This document shows positions 14,501-28,000 of a stretch of DNA of 64,000 nt, piece by piece. Made by a program: the position numbers and the translations under genes. The stretch comes from Symbiodinium natans (taxonomy: Eukaryota > Sar > Dinophyceae > Suessiales > Symbiodiniaceae). Where the stretch lies: contig CAJNDS010002446.1 of the NCBI GenBank assembly GCA_905221605.1, positions 621,148 through 685,147 on the forward strand, read 5' to 3'. Under the pieces are notes generated by a model. It saw only the letters and a program-made list of their open reading frames with translations, was not told where the DNA came from and ran no database searches. Position 1 is the stretch's first letter, and the number at the start of each line of letters is the position of its first letter.

Positions 14501-14665
14501 TGCGACTGCGACGACGACGGCGACCACCACCAGCACCACCACCACCATCACCACCACCACCACCACAACCACCACCACCACCACCCCCACCACCACCACC
14601 ACCACTACCACTACAACTATCACTACCACAACCACTACCGCTACCACTGGCTACTGCTACTTCTA
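14289..14665. repeat. Compound trinucleotide array
   Basis: Successive blocks change by single-base steps. CTC repeats (about 14,292-14,420) pass into CTG repeats (about 14,419-14,468), then GGCGAC-type repeats (about 14,470-14,520), then CAC/CCA repeats (about 14,524-14,610) and ACT/ACC repeats to about 14,660. All keep a three-base period, so long homopolymeric frames exist on both strands. These are a composition effect rather than a protein. Confidence 0.92.
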
Positions 14666-14832
14666 CTGATTCCGCGACTGCTACTAACTGATACGAATTA
14701 CGACTAATTACTATGGCAATGATGATGTGGTGGATTTGCATGTCTGCGTGGCGGATGTGGGAGCGTCTTCTTCAGTTTTGCTGCTAGCATGGGCCAGCTC
14801 ACTCCCATGCCCCCCTTGTTATGCGCCAGCAC

Positions 14833-15166
14833 GGGGGGGGAGGGGGGGAGGGGGGGGGGAGGGGGGGGGGGGAGGGGGGGGGGGGGGAGGGGGGGGGGAG
14901 AGGGGGGGGGGGAGGGGGGGGGGAGGGGGGGGGGGGGGGGGGGGGGGGGTGGGGGGGAGGGGGGGGGGGGGGAGGGCCGGGGGGAGGGGGGGGGGGGAGG
15001 GGGAGGGGGAGGGGGGGGGGGGAGGGGGGGGGGAGGGGGGGGGGGAGGGGAGGGGGGGGGGGGAGGGGGGGGGGGAGGGGGGGGGGGGGGGAGGGGGGGG
15101 GGGGGCGGGGGGGAGGGGGGGGGGGGGGGGGGGGGGAGGGGGGGGGGGGAGGGGGGGGGGGGGGGG
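14833..15166 (+). repeat. 334-bp almost pure G tract with periodic A
   Basis: Runs of 4-20 guanines are interrupted by single A and very rare C or T. The + strand has dense G-quadruplex potential and the minus strand has i-motif potential. The long Gly/Pro-rich frames across it are artefacts of composition. Confidence 0.95.
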
Positions 15167-17844
15167 CTTGCACGATTTGTTTTTACTGTGGGTGATTTTT
15201 TTGCTGCGAGCGTGGGCCAGCGCACTGTTATGTTGCTGCTTTTTTGCTGCGGGTGCGAGGGTGCCTTCTGTCCGATGTGGGCGCGGGTCAGGTCAATGAA
15301 TCACCGCACAAACACGGGGTCCCTCTTTTCATGTCAGGACCATAAGTGGACCCGATTTACAGCCCTCCGCCCGAGCTCAGTCAAGGCCGCTCACAACAAG
15401 AAGGATCATCCCTATCCCACCCACCCTAAACCCCAAACCCTAAACTGCCCTCAACCCTAGACCCTCAACTTCTACACCCTGAACCCGTTTCTCCGATGGC
15501 CTCCCTTCTGAAAGCTCGAACTCGAGTTTGGATCGATCCTTGTGGCTTCCGGGCGCATGGCTTTTGCTTCATTCTTGGTGGTTTTGGGACAGTGGTTTTG
15601 TGCTGGCGTTCGGGCTTTAGACTGCTGCGCGGGCTCAGGCTCACGAAGAAGCCTCATACCCCAAAGCCAAAAAAAAGAGTGCAAAAATTCCGCCGAAACC
15701 CCTAGCAGCACAGCAAACCCTAGACGGCCTAGACGGACCTGACTAAGCCAGTAAAACCTGCGGAGGCTCTCCAACATGCAGCGGCTCGAGGGGTCCGACG
15801 GGCTCCCGCCAATGCTCCAGGAGCCTCACCTTTGGAAATTCAAGGGCGTTGAGGAGCTTAGGTGTTAGGTGTTAGGTTAGGCTTTGGGGACTTCAAGGGT
15901 TAAGGGGGCTTAGAGGTGTTGAGTTTCCATGCTGGGCTGCAACCTAAACCTGAACTCTGCAATCCCACGCCTAACTTGTACACCCCAAGTCCTAAACCCG
16001 AAGCTAAGGCCCGAAAGCTCTGAGATTCCTACCTTCGCAGGCATGGTCCAGTACTCCTTCCCCGAGTTCGTGCGTCCGCGCTGGTAGCGGTACCTTAGAC
16101 CCCAACACTGCTCTTTAAACTGTAGGGCTTTTGGTTCATTCCGGGTGTAGGGTTAGAGCTCACAAATACCCTTTTAGCCGAACTCCCAATTGAAATACCT
16201 AAACCCTAGCTAAGCATCACACCTGGCGGCCACGTCAGGTGAGATCGTGCGAACCCCGAGCGAACGCATCTTCATGGGAAACAAGCCCCCCGGCCCCAAG
16301 CGCTAAACCTTAAACCAGGACCTTTCGCCTAGGACAGATGCTGAGTGTTCCCTTATGTCTCCATGAAACCCCTCGTTTCGAAGCCGAAGGTACCTACCAG
16401 ACTTCTCCTTAAGTAAGACACACAGATACAACAAGAAAAACCCGAAACCTCTCCCACACCCCTCGAGACCTAAACCTCCCAAAAAAAAAACCTAAACCCA
16501 CAAAATTCCCCAAAGAAAAAAAAATTGAAACCCCCTACGAACCGGAGCCTTTTTTTCAAACAAGCCTCGGCTCCATGAGCTCCTGAAACTGTGCATCTGA
16601 GTGAGCCCATCGGCCCTTCACCTTAGGCAGCTCGGGGCTCTGACATCTTGGGGGGGGTTTGCAAAAATAGGGGTGCCGAGGCTTGGACGGTGACCTGGTA
16701 GCGCTTGGAGAAGGCGCGGCTCTGGGTGATGGCATTGTTCAGCTCCCTTCACAGCACGTTCGTGCTGCCCATCAGTGGTGCCCATCAGAATACTTTTAGG
16801 ATATCTTTCTTCGCAAAAGGTGGCAGTGCTTCATGCTTCCTTTGTTTTTTTTGTCTAAGAAACAGTGTCGGTCCTGTCGTCCGTCAGGACCTGGGCAGAC
16901 ATGGGAAGCCAGAACGAAGCAAAACTGAGTTGCAGGAATGATCAAATCTCCGAGGCCTGAGCTATAAGCCCCGAAGTGTCCTTATCCTGAGAAGATCGCT
17001 GGGCAGCACAATCGTAGCCGTTGCACATCATCTGCTAGTGCAAGAATCCGGACGGAAGGGAAAAAAAAGACGAGCTGTATGCTCAGACATCTATATAAAG
17101 TATACACAGCCATATGCATGGCAAAGTATCACTGCATTGATCGCTCAGGGTATACCGGCTGATGCCCTTCCCAGGCGAGTCGCCAGCCGCCCCGCAGCAC
17201 CGACACGCGATGGCGGCGGGGGCCCAGAGATGCGGCCTTTTATTTAACAAGAGCAGAGACAGCACATCATGATCGACGCGCACATTCAAGAGAGCCGGTT
17301 CAAGAGTTGAGGGCTTTTAGGCTCGGTTAAAAAAAAAGCGCCAATGATGGCCCACGGGCGAGGTTGCGGTGATTCTTGCCAAGAGCAGTGGCCTTCAAAT
17401 GCCAACTTGTTGAAAACCTCATAGACCTGAGCCATGACAGGGGGCACACCTAGGAAATCCTAGGGACTTGAAAGCTTCAAGTCTCTTGCAGTCCCGGACT
17501 TGAGTTGTGAAAGCACTACTGCAAACAAAAAAACGGATTCAGGTGTGCATGTTTCAAACACGATACCTACTCCACTTGGAGGTTCAGGGTACTCAGAAAC
17601 CCCAAATACAGCTGCACTATAACCCCCCTGAGTCCCCTAAGTCCTCTAAGTAGGTTATAAGTAGACATATAATTGGGGTTCTAAGTACCCATGAACCTCC
17701 AAGCAGTACCCTGACTGCTGCTGCGCCGCACTGTCGCGCCCAAGTGGATCATTCCTCTGGCTGACAACGCCTCGAGGCTTGTTGAGGACATACGTGCAGA
17801 AGCAGCGTGGCACCTGACCAGGGAAACTCTTCTTCCATTGGCAG

Positions 17845-18205
17845 CTTTTCCATGTGTATACATACATGCATGCATGCATACATACACAGATACATACATA
17901 TATTTGTATTTATTTACATTTGTACTTGTTTATTATTCATCTATTTAGCTATTTAAAATTTCTTTTTATGCAAAGAGATGCAGATCTATGTGTACATGTA
18001 AAGGTGTATGTACATGTATCTGTATATGTATACACATATGTATATGTATATGTCTATGTTTCTGTATATGTATCTGTATATGTAGATGTATATGTATATG
18101 TAGATGTAGATGTAGATGTAGATGTATATGTAAATGCGTATGTATATGTATATGTACATGTACATGTATATGTACATATGTGTGTATATATATATGTTGG
18201 TATTT
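17845..18205. repeat. TATG/TGTA microsatellite
   Basis: About 360 bp of degenerate ATGTAT/TACA repeats, shading into GATGTA repeats around 18,080-18,125. The Tyr/Val/Ile-rich frames here are repeat artefacts. Confidence 0.9.
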
Positions 18206-19305
18206 ATATGTGTCGCAGAACGGGGATATCTATATTATGTGCAACCACATGAACAAATCATACAGATTTGTCACATCAACACAAGCGCACTCGGTTTTGA
18301 TCGTCTTGCCAAAGCCAGCTCCTCGCCAAACTTGAGGTCAGCCCGCACAAAGAGTGAGCCTGAGAACTTTGCCAGGCGGCGACAACTGCGAGGCTGGCCC
18401 ATCGGCGCATCGCGAAACCGGACGCATGAGCCGACTTTCAGACTTGGGGATGCTTGGGGATTTCGAGGACTTTGGCCCTTTGGCTATGTTATGATGTATG
18501 GGGCTGAAAGTCCCGGGATTTGGGTTGTAAGTTACGTGTGGTTGGCAACTGCACATTGGCTGCAGAGCTTTTGATTCCTTGCCAGGTGCTCGGCTGGCAA
18601 CTCCAGATGTACGCGTGTATAAATAGATGTCGAAGAGTGTTTTGTACAAGGAAGAGTGTGTTTTGTGCGTGTGTGTACATACATAGGGTTCATCTCCATA
18701 CGTAAACTGTTTTCTGCACACCAATCAATATCTACAACAAGCGACGTTCATATCGAAGCGGCGTTTCCGTTCGAGTCCGCGATGAGGAAACTCAGATGAT
18801 TTGGCAACTCGAATGCGGTCGATGCTGACAGGAGCCTAAAAGCTGCAGAAGCTCGCTTCAGCTGGCTACCTCCACGGAAACTAGCTGCATGCTGGACTGT
18901 GACACTGCGAAGCATTCTCTCACAAAGATGCAGAACGGCCTATGACATGACATGAGATGACATGGAGCGGCGGGTCACGCTGGCAACTCCGTGAACTTTG
19001 TTGTCGAAGGTCCCGGCCATCTGAGGTAGCAAGTTGTGGCTGTTGATGGGCAAGTTCAGACGTGTGCAAAAAGCACACAGCCTACAATATACTCCCTGAC
19101 TTTCCCGAGAACCGATGCGCTAGCCAAGTCAGGACAGGCGGGCGCAACGCTTCCTGAGACCCTGAGCGCCGAGAGTAGGAGTGTATGGGGCCCCCCGCAG
19201 TCTTCAGACCCCAGGCGCGTTCGACGTGGTAGGCCAGTGGGCACTCGTAGGTCACCTCTCAGACGGCTTTTGCTTCTTCTTTCAAAAACAGGCCCCAAAA
19301 GTGGC

Positions 19306-19506
19306 TCAGAGACTCGGGTCAGGCACGTAGAAGAGCTCTCCATCAGGATGCGGCTTGACTCCTTCAGACTCAGACTGACGCGGCTCAAGGGGCAAAGAAT
19401 GACAACTTGGCCCAAGCTGAGAATCTGAAGAATCTGACTGCATAGATCTGCCTTCGCTCGCCACTGCTTCACGCCACTTGCCCAATGCCTCCTCTGCCCG
19501 TGTCAC
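19306..19506 (-). CDS. Candidate exon, unknown protein
   Basis: The segment starts after a CAG acceptor followed by G (first coding base 19506) and stays open for 66 codons to a stop. The peptide is hydrophilic, Ser/Glu-rich, and begins VTRAEEALGKWREAVASEGR, which looks like an amphipathic helix. No domain is recognised, and neighbouring exons were not identified. Confidence 0.3.
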   Translation of the reverse strand: MTRAEEALGKWREAVASEGRSMQSDSSDSQLGPSCHSLPLEPRQSESEGVKPHPDGELFYVPDPSL

Positions 19507-22500
19507 CTGGACACTGCTTGTGAGGCGATGATCTTTTGGTGCACTTGCGATGCATGCGGCTTACGGCTTCTTAGAGACAGAACCATGAATTCCGCAAGCC
19601 TCGCCTGCACGACCTGGAAAGGCGGCTTCAGGTCACACCAGAACTTGAAGCGGGCTGCCCTGGGCGATGGCACGATGGCGGTCGCTCAGAGGATTTAGGC
19701 CAAAGGGGGTCGGGGTTTGCGCGCGCAAAGTCTCAAACTCGGACATATGAAATCTCGAAGATCCTCAGCTCGACAAGAGTTTTGGCATAAGCCACAGACC
19801 CGGAGCGGAGGGCCACCGGCACGTTCTCAGTATGTGCACTTCACGAAGCTCTCTGCCACGAATCACCTTGAAGACTTGAAGATCCGAGGGCTGAGGTTCC
19901 CCACCTGTGGGTCCAAAAACTCGCCCACCTGTGCACGATTGGAAGACATGACGCTTGGATCTTCGAACCTGTCACTCACACTACATGGTGCGACGCACGT
20001 ATTGGTTCAAGGCTCATGAGATTCAAGCGGTGCGCGTACAACCTGAACACTGGCCACTGCGCTGCTCATACAGGCAGGCATATGTGGCCTCTTTTCGCTG
20101 CGGGTGCTCTTCCTGGGTCTATCGGATAACGGCTTCGGCCATCATAGTAAAGCAACAAACTCCATGCACAACAAGCTCAATAAACGGAGAGCGTGCGCAC
20201 ACCAGAGCATGCACCTTCGAGACTGCCATATGCCCCGCAAGAAGCTGGGAGGCTTGCATCGCGCTGAATGTGGTAGTACGTCCAGGAGAGGACATGCTCC
20301 AACCTATGCTAATCTGCGAATCATCCAATAGCAGGCTGAGTACTGCAGCTTGTGCATGAGGCATGCCAGATATGCCAGATATGCCACACATCGTCTCACG
20401 CGGAGTCTTAAGACTGGCACATGCCCCGCATGCGCATGGTGTTCTCTTTGCTCCAGTTCGGCACCTCGAGTTTTCAACGTCACAACAAGTTAGCACAAAA
20501 ACGGAGTACCAAATCTTGATGAAGCGCGTGCAAGACTGATGAATTGAGCCCTAAGCCGTCTCAGAGCGACAACCCGACAGGAAGAAGAGGAGACGTCGGA
20601 AGGAGGATGACGAGATGCGCTCAATCGTGGACTCATGTGGACTCCTCAACCAGACATCCAAGCCGAGCACCAATCCGTTGGCGAAGTCTCGCCTGCAGCA
20701 GGCCGAACTCTTCAAAGATGACCGAAGGGGAGTCTGACTAACAGAATGACAGCCATAGGCAAGCAGGGCAGGGATACTTGTCCGAGGGATCACGAACTCC
20801 CATGTTTCGGATGTCCTTGGCTGCTGGGCGGGCGCTATGATGCGCCATGGAACGACACTTTTCTGTCTCTCTTGAGCTGCAGGGTAGCGTCATCCCACTC
20901 CCGGTAGGATGTGGCCAGTGGCTGCCACGAGCGCCGGTTGGATGGGCTGCCGAACTTGGCAAGCCAATCGAGCGCATGGGCAACTGTTCCCTTCTGAATT
21001 GCGCAAGCAATTAAACATGCACCTCTACATAGCCGCAGATATTAGGGCTCTGGACCGTAGCTTGTGAAGCGTTGGTGTACCTTCCAGGCAAGGGATGAAT
21101 TCTTCTGCATGTGCTGAGGCAATTGCATACAATGTAACTGTAGTGGCAAAACTAAGGGCACCATGTGGTCACCGAGGGCGACTGCTGCGCATGAAGAAGT
21201 GGGGCACTCTGAATTCGGCCTCAAGGAGGACGGAAAGGGCCGAAAGGGCCTTTTTACAGATGTACCTTTGACCGAAACCTGTCTTTAGCAGCCGTGCGGC
21301 TCATGGGACGGGTGGTGAAACCGCCCGTTGAGCGAAGGGTGTGGAGCTTCTCCTGGGCGCTGTTGTACTTGCAAATCGGTAGGCAAAGGAAACTTGCGCT
21401 TCTGCTCTGGGACACGGGCTCCCCGACTTCCAACTGGAGACATTGACGTGTCCTCGGATCCAGTAGGAATGGCTAGCGGATAGAGTTCTGAGGCGCATCA
21501 GGCACCAAGGGCACCACTGCATCACTGAAGTGGCTTCGACCTTGTGGCGCGGAAACGATGCCAGTAGCAGAATGCCAGAATGCACAGAGTCACGAACCCG
21601 AATGCACATGCAGACAGCGCGGCTTGCAATTGTGCAGTGGACATGTTCGGTCAGGACTCTCTATTCCGACTTTACAAGGCCATACTATCGAACCCCCCCC
21701 CCAACAGCTGAATGCAAAATTGAGAGCACAAAGCAAAACATACACGTCTAGAGCCTACAGGCTTCATTCAGACACCTGTCGGCACTCTTGGCACACATAG
21801 AAAGCCCGAAAACCTGAGTTTCACACCTACTGTAAAACCGCCGCGCAACAACCGCGCTTGCCGACGCGCACGCATGCTGAGACCACGATTTCCGCTCAAC
21901 AATCCCTGCGCATTCGGTGAAACACGCCTCACATGGCTAAATCAAAGGCATACGACTAGAACCTGTGAGAGGCTTCGAGAGGTGACTTTTGCCAAGTTGC
22001 CGGATCGACCTCCAGGACTGATCTCCCCAGGGTACATCGTCCGAGCCATGGCCTTTGGTGGCATCACATGGATTTTAACCGAGGGGCTTAAGCTTAAGCA
22101 AAACTGTGGGGCCTGTGCGCCTTCGGGCCTGGCTTTCGGCTTGGGGTTTCAGGCTTCAAGGCCTCCATGGCGTTCAACTACGCGAAGGCCGGGAGGCTGC
22201 AGGCCGGAGTGACAGGAGCTGAGCCGACTGTGATGAGTGTTGGAAGCTTGAGCGTCGCAGGGTGTGGATAAAATCGAGCTGAATCACATTACTTGCACTC
22301 GTTCTATGTGTGTGTGCGATATGTATATGTATATTTACATATGATGTTTATAATATGTATATATATGGTAGCATATGCATGTAAGTATACATGCATACAT
22401 AAATGTAGCAGCGGATCTGCCTAGCCCCCTTTGGGGGAACAAAGCCACTGAATGCCTGCGGATAGAAGCACGAAAGCACAGCCGCAACGCACAAGCCCAA

Positions 22501-22943
22501 GTATTGGTTCCACTTCACAGGATGCGGCATGGTGTCACACGATTGCTTTAAGCTGGCAGTTGACAATTGAGCTTAAGGGGCCACTGACACCAAAGTTTAA
22601 GCCAGGCACCAGCGGGCAGGCATGTCAGCACTGTGGCGTCTGCAAGACCGTGGCCATCCAAGATGCACCCTTCGGAACCATCTGCCCGAGGCGTACATGT
22701 TTGACTGTCAGATCTGGATATTGCGTGCTTGTTGCTGCTCAGAAGAAACCCAAGAAAGCAAGCCCTTGGGTCATGCTGGCGCAGCGGGATAGAAGGCATG
22801 CGGCATCTGAGCCGAAAGGACTTGCTGGGCGTGACTGATCTCCAGTCCTCCAGGTATCCAACCAGCTCCTGAACACAGGGCGGAAGCGCGGAAGCCTAGC
22901 TGCTTAACGATGGAGAACATGAAGCCTGAAGGGGACAGTCTGC

Positions 22944-23012
22944 CTCGACATCCTCATCGCCTTCCTCCTCATCATCGTCCTCGGCCTCCTCCTCCTCCTG
23001 GTCAGCATCCAC
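22944..23012 (-). CDS. Candidate acidic exon (23 codons)
   Basis: This 69-nt segment is flanked by AG|G on the acceptor side and GAG|GC on the donor side, as in confident genes of this window. It encodes an almost entirely Glu/Asp peptide beginning VDADQEEEEAED. It would be a phase 0 to phase 0 internal exon of an acidic linker. The alternative is a GAG/GAT triplet repeat that happens to be open. Confidence 0.3.
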
Positions 23013-25064
23013 CTCTCCGAGAGGAGCGGGGACAGAAAGGCCACACGATGCCACACGATTCCAGCTTTGGGCTCCATGTTTCATGTTCCGGTCCATCCCT
23101 GATCATGGTCTCCACCTGCACGTCGGCCCCATTCGTCGCCATAGGACAAGGATGGGAGGAGGTACCGACAGTATCGAGATGCTCTGCTCACGCTATGAAA
23201 GTCTGAGCCGCTCCGAAGTTTACATCCGAAGGCTGCCGAAGCAAGAGTTGAGGCCCTGGACTTTGCACTTGCTCAAAGTATCGAACTCATACCGTAGTAC
23301 TGGTAGCTGTGGTATAGTCTGCGGAAACATGTTGCATTTCCCAGCAGCTTCGTCGAAGAATGGGTCTTGATTGGTCTTGCCAAAAGGTGCAGCGCATGAG
23401 ACAACCCTCATCACAATCAACGCGAATGTTTGGTGCTTCGTCTTTTCATGTCTCTTCTTGCACGGCGCGAACGTCTGCGCAGCAACATCCTCATGGTTCA
23501 GTTCCGAATTGCGGCCGGTTAAGCCGTTGCGCGCAGGAGATTCTTGTCAATCAAGACTCAAGCTTCCACCGAGGAAAATGTCGGCACACTGGTCAGTGTA
23601 GAAGTAGCGGCCTTGCAAGAAGGCCAGAGATTTGTCTCAAAACGAGCTATGGACACGATTTAAACAAAAGCCCAGGGAGCCGGAAAGACAAAAGAACCGC
23701 CAATAGCGAGCAATAGCGGCCAATAGCGCGATTTGAACATTTGGCTTCCCGGCAAACTGGCAAATCCACTGTGAACCAACACACTCTGAGCCCCGACCTG
23801 TCCATTGGTCCATCCTGGAGCCACTACCTCCCGATCTCTCACAGTCTTCAATCAAAATCTTCACATTTATATACATTGGGCAGGCAGAGAAGATCTGAGT
23901 CCAGCCGCAAGCCAGCTGACCCTTGTCCGCAGCTCTCGACTGGGCGGCACCCGCAACAGCGGGCTGCAGATTTCTCGTGGCTTTCTCGAGAGATGTGCCA
24001 CCGCCGGCAGTCAGAGCGAATTTGGGCGTGCAAGAACAAACCAAAAAGACCAACATCACGGTACATCCATGCTGCAGAACACCATGAATGCCTTGAATGG
24101 AAGTTGCTCACATCATCTCACATCAAAGCAGCTACACTAGCTGGAGCCACTTGGGATGACATTCCTTTCATGCCCCGTGCCAGCTCTTGCATGGAAGCGT
24201 TCACCTTGAACGCCTTTGAAATCGGCAGAGATGAATGGCTTCACAAGCAGAAAGCAGCACGACCATGGCCAGACCTCCGATCTCACAACATTCAAATGTT
24301 CGAGCTTTTAAGGACGGGACATGACATAGAAGACACTCTCGCTAAAGTTAACTACGACTGGGTACCTGTGTGGCATCCAAGTCTGACTGGGGCAACACAA
24401 GCTCTGAGGTGTTGGCGCGGCCTCGGACCCCAATGGCTCTCAGAGGCGGGACCACACCTCTGGACGGAAAGATCTGACTCCTATGGCTTGCAGAATGCGG
24501 AAAACACCTAGACCTACATTGACTACATTGCCGAAATGGAGGCAGTGAAGAGCGGGCAGAGACACCATATTTATCAGCTCATCCTAACTCAGACACCCCT
24601 CGGGCCTGCTGCTTCATCAGGGGTGGAGGTGGATCTGCAGAGGGCTCCTCGATGATCTGTCCTGCAACTACACCACAAGGCCACAAGGTAAGGTGTAAGT
24701 TGCGTAAGACCTGCGTAAGGGCCTCTAAGTGTGTTAGACCGTGCAAAGGGTTTGGTCCAGGGAAGCCTAGGGCAGTGACCTGCTGGAGACAGGCGCACTG
24801 GGCGGCCCGAGGCAATGGAGCGATGAGCAGCCACGCCTTACGCATCCAGCCCAGCACGCTCAGAAAAGCTTGAAAAATGAACCGGCAATAGAACCCGCAT
24901 CTCACAATGCTGTAGAGCAACCCATGAGCACAGCCATCTTTCCATCACGCGCGGTCCTCGGCGCAAGTATGTGCAGCCATGTAGCAAGTGCACAGCAATC
25001 TCTGCAGCTGGAGTGTGCAACTGGCTACCGACCCAGTGACCACATGCGTGTAGCCACGGGTCAC
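23013..25064. other. Region downstream of the oxidoreductase gene
   Basis: No gene was recognised. The last exon or exons of the Gfo/Idh-type gene may lie in the right-hand part. A short piece near 24,895-24,950 (minus), reading MAVLMGCSTAL after an AG, resembles the family's penultimate helix but could not be joined in phase. A 256-codon + strand open frame at 23,741-24,511 has no recognisable domain and was not accepted. Confidence 0.45.
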
Positions 25065-28000
25065 TGGCACGGCACGCTTGCCCTGAACGGCTTCTGCAAA
25101 TGCCTGTAGCTCGAAGAATGTGGCACCTTCATGGTACCCAGCCTTGATTTGTGCTCACGACTTGACTTGACTCACCAGCGGGGTATCCCAAGCGCGTAGT
25201 CAGGTGTGGCATACACTCTGTCGACAGTGCTATCCAGGTGCGGCTGCCAGCTCGCGGGAGATTGGAAGTCGGATGATTTCCGGCACAGCCCTCTCGTCCT
25301 GAGCACTCTTTGTGGCTTCTCCGACCTACATCCGTCTTCACATCAACGTTCACTGTCCCCCGCACTCCTTCCCAGGTGGAGTACGCCCCAAACCACGCAC
25401 CTTTCGCCGCTGAACAATGCGAACCTCGGTGTCATCGCTGTGCTGAAGCATAAAGGAAAAGAACCACAGAACAACACTCAGACGAAACAGCTGGACATCG
25501 GATGCAACAGAAAAACGGTCCGATCCATGCTGCGGAGCTTCGGTGGACTCCGGGCATTTGGCTTCCACGCTGCCTTGTTGGCAAACCACTCGCACCTGGC
25601 AACGGGACGATATTGCGAACGCCTTGATTTGACACAGGATCGTCGTTTGTGTGGGGAATTGACCCCGAGGCTCCTCCAAGTGAAAGGCCAAGTTATGAAG
25701 TATTAGGTGACATCGGGCATCGGTTGATTGCAAGCCCCCATCGAAGACAGGCAATCTCGTCCATAAGTCACTTCCTGACGGCACTCCTTGTGTTGTTAGA
25801 GCTCACGATCGCAGTATACCACGCAAGTTTGGAGTCCTTGTACATTAACATTACACCACTCCGCTTGCTTCACAAGAGCTTCTTCTCTTCCTGCTCCAGA
25901 GTGAGGGCCTGTTCCGTTTGCTCATCTTCGGCAAACATGCAGAGGTCCAGCGAAGCTCGCGCGCCGTTGGCAAACTCGACGACCTGGGTAGCACGCAAGC
26001 ACGCAAGAAGTCCTTACTGTAAAGCCTCACAATATCTCAACACCCCGAGCATGCTGAAAGTAAAGGTCACGGGCCTACAAGACGTGTCCAAAAAAAACAC
26101 TGAAATCCTACAAGCAAAGCAAAGTCACTGGAATGTTTGTGTTGCGTTCGGTTTTGCCAGCTAAACTGAGCATGTGAGCAAGAATGGTCTTGCAGTTTGC
26201 TTCGGATTCCTGGACCAGTGGCACTTGTAACATGACAGCAGCACACTGAAAGCCCCTTTTTGGCCTCTAAAACGTGTCCACCGCCACTTTAAGCGTGTCT
26301 AGAGTCTAGAAGAGTCTAGAAGAGTGAGATTGAGAGACTGTGGCCAGGGCTGGTGCGCTCACTCGTGCGATGTGCAATATCCAGACTTTGCGCACCTGAG
26401 ACACCCAGACACGCCGTCACAGTCGGCATTGTGTTTGCACTTTGGCCCATGCTTGCCCGGAACACACTTTCCGGACTTGGCTGGCGTCGTGTGGCCCGAG
26501 TTGTCAGGCTTCTCCTCATGCGTGCAGAAACCGGAGCGGGCGCAGCGCATGCATCCCGAGTAACTCCAGCAATCGATGTCCCCCTTGCACGCTGGGCCGC
26601 GTTTGTTGGGGCTGCACTTCTCAGAGCTCGCAGAGCTCTCATAGGATGGGCTTGGTGCATTGCCCCAAGAACCATGCCCAGACTCATCCTTCTTTTCAGC
26701 TGGCTTCGTCTCGTGCGTGCAGAATCCGGCATCCGTGCAGCGCATGCAGCCCGAGTAGCTCCAGCAGTCGATGTCCCCCTTGCATGCTGGCCCCTGCGTC
26801 TTCGCACTGCAGGCGCTGGTACTGCTGGGACCGCTGGGACCCGAGCCATGGCTGCCATGGCTCCACGGTGAAGGATCTGAATCTCCGTGGCTCCATGCAT
26901 TATGGCTTGGTGTGTGAGTCCAGCTTGAGCTTGAACCCGAGTCCGCGGGGCCCTCGGCACCCTTTCCACAGACTTTCTCAAAAGACTCCGCGTCCGCCAG
27001 CTTCCAAACACGATCGCTGCCTGCGCAGGCTGACAAGTAGACCTGGTCATGGGAGGCAACCGACCAGACGCAAACGCCGAGGCGCTGCAACTGGTCAGCT
27101 GCGTCCACAGCCGTGCCTCCGGTTGCTCGAATACCGTCCATGATCTGCAGGGGCCTTGGGGCATAGACCGTACACTCACTCACCCACCGCTCTCTCTCAA
27201 CCTACACAGCTGCACTGCATGCGCTGCTCTTTGACAGAAACGGGCCTGGCAGCGAGCTTGCAGACCTGCTTGAAGTAGTCAGATGCATCTTGGGTGCCAG
27301 CACATGTCCCATGCTTCTCCCACTCGTGCTGCTCAAACTGCACCTGGACAGTCAATTGCAGTGCGCTAAGAATCCTAGGCAACGATTGAGCGTCAGCCGG
27401 CCTTTCTGCTCTTGGCTTTCTTTAGACATCCCTGCCTGGTGTCGGGCACTTTCAGATGCACTCTGCGGCTCATAGCAAGACACAAGCTCGTTGGGACTCG
27501 CAGAGCTCATTGTGGGCCGTAGGCACTGAGAGTTACCATAGGGCGGCACCTGAGGCCAAAGTCCATGCACTCCAGCCCTGGGGTGCTTGTAGTGGCCATC
27601 TCCGGTTCCCATCTCCAGTGCTAGGATGCCACAAAGTGCGACCCCGTCACCGCATTCCATCTTGTAGCCATGGGGGTAGTGGCTGCACCTGGCAACACGG
27701 GCCGTCTGGTTTCCGCGGAACTGAAGCAGGTGAAGGGCCGCGTCGTCATCGAAAGGGCTGCATCCCACAAGTGCAGACAGCAGCGGCAGCAGGGCGATGC
27801 GGGACATGGCGGCAGACTGAAATCTACTGAAATGAGAGCGCTGTATGATCCGAGGTGTTCAGCCACAGTTAAGACTACAAAGTCACGCGACTTGCCACAG
27901 GGGTTGTCCCGGCATTCTGGAAATCTGGGGGGTTCCAAGAAGTCGCGGCCGAGAACCCGGCTGCCAGGGCGTGGTCGATGATGTCCGGTATCCCACCATC

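Larger units (their letters stand above)
15167..22943. other. Gene-poor region with scattered telomere-like heptamers
   Basis: No recognisable gene was found. The region holds many isolated CCTAAACCC-like words (for example 15,420-15,460 and 15,950-16,000), a TA/TG microsatellite at about 17,845-18,205, a second short TATG tract near 22,310-22,400, and one coding-like minus-strand exon at 19,306-19,506, listed separately. Confidence 0.5.

Noticed and set aside
14258-15460. Long Gly-, Pro-, Ser-, Arg- and Val-rich open frames on both strands
   Set aside because: All arise from trinucleotide and G-run repeats. Open frames exist in several phases at once, as expected for low-complexity DNA.
23741-24511. 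256-codon open frame on +
   Set aside because: No recognisable motif, composition similar to the surrounding spacer, and it is on the strand without supported genes. It could still be real.
25649-26164. 171-codon + strand open frame
   Set aside because: It is antisense to the well-supported oxidoreductase exon 25909-25983 and carries no motif.
26324-27143. Long + strand frames rich in Arg, Ala and Cys across the RNase T2 gene
   Set aside because: They are antisense shadows of the cysteine-repeat tail and its linker.
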